Source of the DNA: Bacteroidales bacterium UBA3543
GTDB lineage: Bacteria > Bacteroidota > Bacteroidia > Bacteroidales > UBA932
Length of the DNA stretch: 11,749 bases
Direction: 5' to 3'
Assembly (NCBI GenBank): GCA_002376715.1
Contig: DFOK01000071.1
Coordinates: forward strand, 1 to 11,749
This document shows, in pieces, positions 6,905-11,749 of the stretch. Position 1 is the first letter of the stretch. Each line of letters opens with the position of its first letter. A program made the position numbers and the translations under genes. The notes under the pieces are model-generated. The model was not told where the DNA came from. It saw only the letters and a list, made by a program, of their open reading frames with translations, and made no database searches.

Positions 6905-7512
6905 GATGCATCCTCCTCTTCTTCTTCAGCCTGATGGCGTGCCTTGACTATCTTTTGAGCAGCCTTGGAGAGGTTTTCCTCATCCTCAATAAATCTTTTG
7001 ATTTTGAGTATAGCTTCCTCATAGCCCGGAATCTGGACCTTTTCGTAGAGATTGACCTTTTGGGTAGTCTTTTTCCTTTGGTAATCCAGGATTCTGCTCT
7101 TTTCTACATAGACCTCGGACTCAATACCGAGTTGTGCGAGTTTCTTGAGGATTTCAATACCCTCAGAAAACCACATTGGACTTGTATAGCGGTTAAATTC
7201 CGCCACATCGTAGCTGACGCTCTTCAATGCAGGTGTCTTTACTCCGGCTACCTTGACTGTCACAAGTTCGACATCTCTAACCCTGATCAAGCCGGGCTCG
7301 AATTCATGCCAAAGTGCAGCGAGATAGTCATATTGCTGTAGCGCTCTCTCCAACTCCTCCATGAGCTCCTCTGAACGCTTCTTAGCCTTCTTAACCTCTA
7401 CGCGGAGGGCCGACTCCTTGTTCTTCAGGGTCGGCAGGGCCATTAAACGGATCTTCAATTGCTTGTTGATCTCGTTCAGGGATGTTTTGTTGAATTGGAA
7501 TTTGATAGCCAT
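6901..7512 (-). CDS. ntpD: V-type ATP synthase subunit D (central rotor shaft)
   Basis: Central-stalk subunit whose long helical hairpin turns inside the A3B3 head and links ATP hydrolysis or synthesis to rotation of the K ring. It has 203 residues, the usual family length. The N-terminal helix (about 10-70, FNKTSLNEINKQLKIRLMAL then many K/E/R) and the C-terminal helix (about 160-198) make the coiled coil. The part in between is the small globular region. It ends in an acidic tail, EEEEEDAS. The gene starts 6 bases after the B stop and its stop overlaps the I start. No subunit F gene, normally the partner of D, is found nearby. Confidence 0.94.
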   Translation of the reverse strand: MAIKFQFNKTSLNEINKQLKIRLMALPTLKNKESALRVEVKKAKKRSEELMEELERALQQYDYLAALWHEFEPGLIRVRDVELVTVKVAGVKTPALKSVSYDVAEFNRYTSPMWFSEGIEILKKLAQLGIESEVYVEKSRILDYQRKKTTQKVNLYEKVQIPGYEEAILKIKRFIEDEENLSKAAQKIVKARHQAEEEEEDAS

Positions 7513-7518
7513 TTGGTA

Positions 7519-8844
7519 TTATTCTTTGTCTTTCCAGTATTTTTCTACAAGTGCTTCCCTGATACCTGTCTCAGCTTTGGAGAAATATTTGCCAAAGAGT
7601 TCCCACGCAGTGTCGAGCATCTCGTCAATAGGTATGTTGACATCAATCGCGAGCAATCTGGTGGAGTATTCTTTTGCGTAATCAAGGCAGCGCAGGTCGT
7701 AATCGCTCAAGTCAAAACCGTTTTCTAGTTTTGTTTTGGCGTTGGCTGCGTCGGCATAGAGACGAACAGCAGTATTCATCACCTGGTTGTGGTCTTCACG
7801 TGTCTGTTTTCCTATCACAAGTTGTTTGAGTCGTGAGAGTGAGCGGAAAGGGTCGACAATTACCTTGCCTGTATCGGTGTCCATGCGGAGGAAGAGCTGT
7901 CCTTCAGTAATGTATCCGGTGTTGTCCGGGATGGCGTGTGTTATGTCACCATCATTGAGCGTTGTCACCGCAATGATGGTGATTGAGCCTCCGTCGGGTA
8001 ACTGAACAGCCTTTTCATAGATCTTCGCCAGGTCCGAATAGAGTGATCCCGGCATTGAGTCCTTGGAAGGAATCTGGTCCATGCGGTTGGATACAATACA
8101 GAGTGCGTCGGCATAGAGCGTCATGTCTGTCAGAAGTACAAGCACTTTTTCATTTTTATCAACTGCAAAATACTCCGCAGCCGCTAGTGCCATATCCGGA
8201 ATGAGCAGACGCTCCACAGGGGGCTGCTCAGTGGTATTTACAAAACTGATGATTTTGTTGAGGGCTCCGGCACCTTCAAATACCTGTCTGAAGTAAAGGT
8301 AGTCATCATTGGAGAGTCCCATTCCTCCGAGGATGATCTTGTCAACGTCTGCACGGAGAGCTACCTGAGCCATAACCTGGTTATATGGCTGGTCAGGGTC
8401 GGCAAAGAAAGGGATTTTCTGTCCGGAAACGAGAGTGTTGTTGAGGTCAATGCCGGCAATGCCCGTAGGAATTAGCTGTGAGGGTTGTTTTCTTCTAAAA
8501 GGGTTGACGGAGGGGCCTCCGATATATCGTCTTTCACCCTCAATTGGGGGACCATCGTCAATAGGTTGGCCGTATGCATTGAAAAATCTTCCGGCCAGAT
8601 CATCGCTTACATTAAGAGCAGGAGGTTCGCCGAAGAAGAGGACCTCAGCATTAGTGGGTATGCCTTCGGTACCTTCGAATATCTGAAGGGTGACAAGATT
8701 GTCTTTAATTTTTACCACCTGTGCAAGACGACCATCTACAGTCGCAAGCTCGTCATTGGTTATACCGGCTGCCCTGAGCGAAACTGTAGCCTTGGTGATT
8801 GCTTCAAGCTGTGTGTATATTCTCTGGAACGCTTTTGTTGTCAT
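7519..8844 (-). CDS. ntpB: V-type ATP synthase subunit B (non-catalytic)
   Basis: Non-catalytic nucleotide-site subunit that alternates with A in the soluble A3B3 ring. At 441 residues it is slightly shorter than the usual 460. The N-terminal beta-barrel covers about 1-75. The central RecA-like domain has SGQKIPFF (140-147), but where A has a P-loop this protein has ADPDQPYN, with no GxxxxGK, as expected for a B subunit. LVLLTDMTLYADAL (235-248) is the Walker B region. DPFRSLSRL (331-339) contains R338, the likely arginine finger that reaches into the A active site, and KQTREDHNQV follows. The ATG overlaps the A stop as ATGA, which would help keep A and B output equal. Confidence 0.97.
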   Translation of the reverse strand: MTTKAFQRIYTQLEAITKATVSLRAAGITNDELATVDGRLAQVVKIKDNLVTLQIFEGTEGIPTNAEVLFFGEPPALNVSDDLAGRFFNAYGQPIDDGPPIEGERRYIGGPSVNPFRRKQPSQLIPTGIAGIDLNNTLVSGQKIPFFADPDQPYNQVMAQVALRADVDKIILGGMGLSNDDYLYFRQVFEGAGALNKIISFVNTTEQPPVERLLIPDMALAAAEYFAVDKNEKVLVLLTDMTLYADALCIVSNRMDQIPSKDSMPGSLYSDLAKIYEKAVQLPDGGSITIIAVTTLNDGDITHAIPDNTGYITEGQLFLRMDTDTGKVIVDPFRSLSRLKQLVIGKQTREDHNQVMNTAVRLYADAANAKTKLENGFDLSDYDLRCLDYAKEYSTRLLAIDVNIPIDEMLDTAWELFGKYFSKAETGIREALVEKYWKDKE

Positions 8845-10586
8845 TTTTTCAGTTTGTTGTTAAGTTGCTCAAGGTATCTGTTGAATTGCTCGCTCTTGAA
8901 TTCGGAATAATTCATCTGGCGTAGTATGTTGATCAGTTCTTTGTAGAAGTTTCCGCACTCTTCGAAGTTGTCAAACTCTAAATGGGTGTCGCAGACATCC
9001 AGCACGAGTGTGAGCATATACTCCTGCCTTTCCATCGAAGTCAGGGAGTCAATGGGGTCGAAAGCATCCTGTTGTAGGATTGCAAAGTCAATCAGCTCGG
9101 ATTTCCAGTAGAGTTCATGATAACTCATAGGTACTCCGTCATCTCCGAGAATATTAATCTGGTCGGCAACTTCCTTTCCTCTACGGATGATGTTTTTGGC
9201 GCGGTTGACCTTCTCTACCCAATGTTTATCTACACGCTCGGCCAGGAACTCTATTACCTCAGGATACTCCAGATACTTGGAGTAAGAGTCGATGGGATCG
9301 ACCGCGGGGTACCTCTTCATATCCGCGCGGGCCTGAGAGAGTGCATAGAAGCAGCGTGCGGCCTTTTTTGTGGCTTCCGTCACGGGCTCCTTCAGGTTTC
9401 CACCGGCCGGGGATACTGTACCTATAAAAGTAACAGAACCTGTCTCTCCGTTGCGCAGTTTAACTATGCCGGCCCTTGAGTAGAAATTGGAGATGATGGC
9501 AGTAAGGTCCACAGGGAATGCATCTGCACCCGGAAGTTCCTCCATACGGTTGGACATTTCGCGAAGCGCCTGGGCCCATCTGGAGGTAGAGTCTGCCAGC
9601 AGAAGCACCTTCATCCCCATGGCACGGTAATACTCACAGATTGTCATAGCCGTGTATACAGAAGCTTCACGTGCTGCTACCGGCATATTAGATGTGTTGC
9701 AAACGATTGTAGTCCTCTCCATCAGCTTACGGCCCGTGTGAGGGTCGATGAGTTGAGGGAAATCGGTAAAGATCTCCACCACCTCGTTGGCTCGCTCACC
9801 GCAGGCAGCCATAACTATGACTTCGGCATCTCCCTGGCGGGCAATAGCGTGCTGGAGTACTGTCTTTCCGCATCCGAAGGGGCCGGGGATAAAGCCTGTA
9901 CCGCCTTCAGCAATAGGGTTAAGGGTATCCATACAGCGCACTCCGGTCTCCATTATGCGATAGGGACGGGGCTTATCAATGTACCCGCCGATAGCCACTT
10001 TAACCGGCCACTTCTGGACCATAGTCACTTTGTGCTCTTCGCCATCAGCATCAGTAAGTACCGCTATAGTATCATCTATTTTATAATTCCCCTCCGGAGC
10101 AATACTCTTGATAGTGAATTCTCCGTTGAAGGAGAAGGGGACCATAATCTTATGATTTAGCCAGCCCTCCATTACCTCTCCGAGCCAGTCAGCGGCAAAT
10201 ACCTTGTCGCCCGGTGTAGCGGAAGGTGTGAAGTGCCATTGTCTGTCGTGATCCAGCGGTTTTGTGTATTCTCCCCTTTTTAGAAATATATCCTCCATTG
10301 TTTCGAGGTTATTCTGAAGCCCGTCAAAACTGCTGGAGAGAAGTCCGGGACCCAGGGTGGCTTCCAGCATGTGGCCGGCAAACTCGACTGTATCGCCTTG
10401 TTTGAGGCCGCGTGTGCTCTCATATACCTGTACAAAGGCATTCTTTCCGGAGATTTTGATAACCTCGGCCATAAGTTTGGTGCCTCCGAGATCAATGTAG
10501 CAAATCTCATTCTGGGAGACATGCCCGTTAACTTCGACTGTCACCAGATTGGAAATGATGCCTGTTACAATACCTGTACTTTTCAT
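8841..10586 (-). CDS. ntpA: V-type ATP synthase subunit A (catalytic)
   Basis: Catalytic ATPase subunit of the soluble head. Its 581 residues match the usual 578-600. In order: an N-terminal beta-barrel (about 1-70), the non-homologous bulge region specific to A subunits (about 110-200), the RecA-like core and a C-terminal helical domain (about 435-581). The Walker A motif is GPFGCGKT (235-242, with K241). ACGERANEVVE (261-271) supplies the catalytic glutamate, E264 or E268. LLLADSTSRWAQALRE (328-343) is the Walker B region with D332. The P-loop contains Cys239, as in eukaryotic A subunits. The C-terminal segment that holds the redox partner cysteine in eukaryotes reads DPIDSLTS (510-517) here, without Cys. 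The start lies 23 bases after the DUF2764 stop. Confidence 0.98.
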   Translation of the reverse strand: MKSTGIVTGIISNLVTVEVNGHVSQNEICYIDLGGTKLMAEVIKISGKNAFVQVYESTRGLKQGDTVEFAGHMLEATLGPGLLSSSFDGLQNNLETMEDIFLKRGEYTKPLDHDRQWHFTPSATPGDKVFAADWLGEVMEGWLNHKIMVPFSFNGEFTIKSIAPEGNYKIDDTIAVLTDADGEEHKVTMVQKWPVKVAIGGYIDKPRPYRIMETGVRCMDTLNPIAEGGTGFIPGPFGCGKTVLQHAIARQGDAEVIVMAACGERANEVVEIFTDFPQLIDPHTGRKLMERTTIVCNTSNMPVAAREASVYTAMTICEYYRAMGMKVLLLADSTSRWAQALREMSNRMEELPGADAFPVDLTAIISNFYSRAGIVKLRNGETGSVTFIGTVSPAGGNLKEPVTEATKKAARCFYALSQARADMKRYPAVDPIDSYSKYLEYPEVIEFLAERVDKHWVEKVNRAKNIIRRGKEVADQINILGDDGVPMSYHELYWKSELIDFAILQQDAFDPIDSLTSMERQEYMLTLVLDVCDTHLEFDNFEECGNFYKELINILRQMNYSEFKSEQFNRYLEQLNNKLKK

Positions 10587-10609
10587 GCTTGTTTGTATGT
10601 TTTACTTGT

Positions 10610-11170
10610 TTAAGATTCGTAATTGACCCCCTTGAAAGTGCCTCTGACCTCGTTAACAAGACGCGCAAAGAGTTCTTTGCCGCTCTCGGGATCGAGTCGT
10701 GTCCATCTCTCTACAACCCTTGCCTTCGTAAAGAATCCGAGCAGGACATTGATATTAAAGAGTTCTTTGGAGGTTATTTCATTTATCTTGTCCCACATTA
10801 AACGGTCCAATTGGCGTTCTCTTTCTAGGAGGTTGTCTATCGCAAAGATTTGTTTCAAACGTGGGTACTCCTCAAAATCGCCCTCATAGGTTGCTCTATC
10901 GAGCCAACAGATGCGAGCATCCCTCACACATTTGTCAAAGGAAAAGTATTCCCTTATAAAGAGGTTGGGATGGCGTGCAGCGGCACGATAAAAATGACGG
11001 GAGATTGATTCTTTGTCCAGACCGAAATCAAGCCAGTCCATGAGCCTGCGATCCTCCTCAGAGAGCATTTCAGTAACGCTCTTTTGCAGAGAAGTGGCAT
11101 CAAGCGCTTGTGGACTATAGTCAAGAAGCAGATCGGGCAGTCCGGCAATAATATAGTGGTAATTGCCCAT
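10610..11170 (-). CDS. DUF2764 protein of the V-ATPase operon, candidate replacement for subunit C
   Basis: Small helical protein of 186 residues with no membrane segment or signal peptide, rich in aromatic and charged residues. The beginning, NYHYIIAGLPDLLLDY (3-18), is typical of DUF2764 proteins, which occur between E and A in the V-ATPase operons of Bacteroidota, spirochaetes and Chlamydia (from memory). The YxYxxA-type start faintly recalls subunit C / AC39 (yeast d), the socket joining the shaft to the rotor ring, but that protein is about 320 residues. No C gene exists elsewhere in the cluster, so a C-like role is a reasonable inference. Its ATG shares one base with the E stop (TAATG), so it is probably translated in step with E. 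A stator role next to E is the alternative. Confidence 0.85.
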   Translation of the reverse strand: MGNYHYIIAGLPDLLLDYSPQALDATSLQKSVTEMLSEEDRRLMDWLDFGLDKESISRHFYRAAARHPNLFIREYFSFDKCVRDARICWLDRATYEGDFEEYPRLKQIFAIDNLLERERQLDRLMWDKINEITSKELFNINVLLGFFTKARVVERWTRLDPESGKELFARLVNEVRGTFKGVNYES

Positions 11171-11749
11171 TATTCACCGAATAAAATGCGCCTTGTTGCA
11201 GGCCTGAGGTATCCGCCAATCATAGCCTCAAAATCTTCATCGGTAAAGCTGATCATATAGCCACCATCCTTAGGACCGATTTTGAATCCGCTGGAAAGGC
11301 CTTTAACATATTCCACTTCGAGCTCCTTACAGAGCTTACCGTTGATTTCCTTTTTGAGAAAATCCTCAAGTTCCGACTTCATGCTCTGGGGAAGTATCAT
11401 CTCGAGAGCAACAGAGTCGGGATTTGCAGCATTGAATGCGCCTGCGATAGTGGTGATAACGGACTTGATCAGTTGAGTGTCGGACATCGCTCCTTTGACG
11501 GCAGGAGTGATGGTATTTGTGATAATCATCTTCTCAACCTGCTGTCTTAATGCATTAATGGCCTGTGTAGAGGCCATTTTCACATCATTGTCAGCTCGGG
11601 TAATAATTTCCGCTGCCTCTTTTTCGGCTTTTGCAACAATAGCGGCAGCTTCGTCTCTGGCTTTTGATACTATCTTGTCCGCATCTTGGAGTGCCTTGGC
11701 TTTTAGCTCTTCGGCCTCCTGTTTTCCTTTGGACAGCCCTTCGTTATAG
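11170..11749 (-). CDS. ntpE: V-type ATP synthase subunit E (peripheral stalk), partial, N-terminus outside window
   Basis: Peripheral-stalk subunit that holds the A3B3 head still against the rotor. The frame is open from the window edge (first full codon 11748-11746) to TAA 11172-11170, giving 192 residues. The first 55 or so form an Ala/Lys/Glu-rich coiled coil with repeats such as AKALQDADKI and AAAIVAKAEKEAAEI. The rest is the globular head-binding domain, with LKKEINGKLCKELEVEYVKG and the ending GGYLRPATRRILFGE. Internal Met codons, such as that at 11583, are not the start, because the coiled coil continues upstream of them. Perhaps only a few N-terminal residues are missing. The operon promoter must lie outside the window. 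Confidence 0.92.
   Translation of the reverse strand, partial: YNEGLSKGKQEAEELKAKALQDADKIVSKARDEAAAIVAKAEKEAAEIITRADNDVKMASTQAINALRQQVEKMIITNTITPAVKGAMSDTQLIKSVITTIAGAFNAANPDSVALEMILPQSMKSELEDFLKKEINGKLCKELEVEYVKGLSSGFKIGPKDGGYMISFTDEDFEAMIGGYLRPATRRILFGE

Noticed and set aside
8485..8910. Plus-strand open frame of 141 codons opposite the B/A junction
   Set aside because: It lies antisense to two well-supported ATPase genes and its translation has no recognisable motif, so it is a shadow frame.
9738..10160. Plus-strand open frame of 140 codons opposite subunit A
   Set aside because: Antisense to the strongly conserved A subunit, with no domain or plausible start context.
11170..11583. Subunit E starting at the internal Met at 11583
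   Set aside because: The same frame stays open to the window edge with a typical E-subunit coiled coil, so the gene begins outside the window.

Overview
The window looks like chromosomal DNA from a member of the Bacteroidota, probably the order Bacteroidales. Three things point there: a FecR-type anti-sigma factor of the Bacteroidota kind, a V-type ATPase operon in the order E - DUF2764 - A - B - D - I - K, and moderate to low GC with short intergenic gaps. No rRNA, tRNA, CRISPR array or insertion sequence was seen. Every gene I can support lies on the minus strand, so the window reads from high to low coordinates.

Layout in the direction of transcription: (1) 11749-4614, a V/A-type ATPase gene cluster: E (N-terminus outside the window), a DUF2764 protein, catalytic A, non-catalytic B, central-stalk D, membrane stator I and rotor ring K. 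The genes overlap or sit within about 30 bases of each other (TAATG at E/DUF2764, ATGA at A/B and D/I). (2) 4610-2940, a 556-residue TGS / ThrRS-like / uridine-kinase fusion that starts 3 bases after the K stop codon. (3) 2908-1364, a secreted M28-family zinc peptidase, 31 bases further on. A strong intrinsic terminator at 1271-1318 closes this unit. (4) 1363-970, a 394-base gap with no convincing gene. It holds two minus-strand terminator-like hairpins with about 186 unexplained bases between them. (5) 969-1, a fecR-type anti-sigma factor cut by the window edge. No sigma-factor gene sits in front of it.

How the genes work together: A and B form the soluble ATPase head. D is the rotating shaft and E the peripheral stalk. 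DUF2764 fills the operon slot of the missing C (d) subunit. I and K form the membrane ion channel. K keeps the full set of polar residues that bind sodium in Enterococcus hirae NtpK (L56, T59, Q60, Q108, E137), so a Na+-coupled machine is the favoured prediction. The kinase and peptidase appear to be co-transcribed passengers, and nothing in the sequence shows a direct role in ion pumping. The fecR gene is a separate transcription unit, probably part of an outer-membrane nutrient-uptake regulatory system that continues outside the window.

The most noteworthy points are the reduced V-ATPase (no recognisable C, F or G/H gene, with DUF2764 in their place), the Na+ signature, the kinase with a degenerate ThrRS editing-like domain, and the orphan fecR with an odd leader region. 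I see no clear evidence of an entirely new system.
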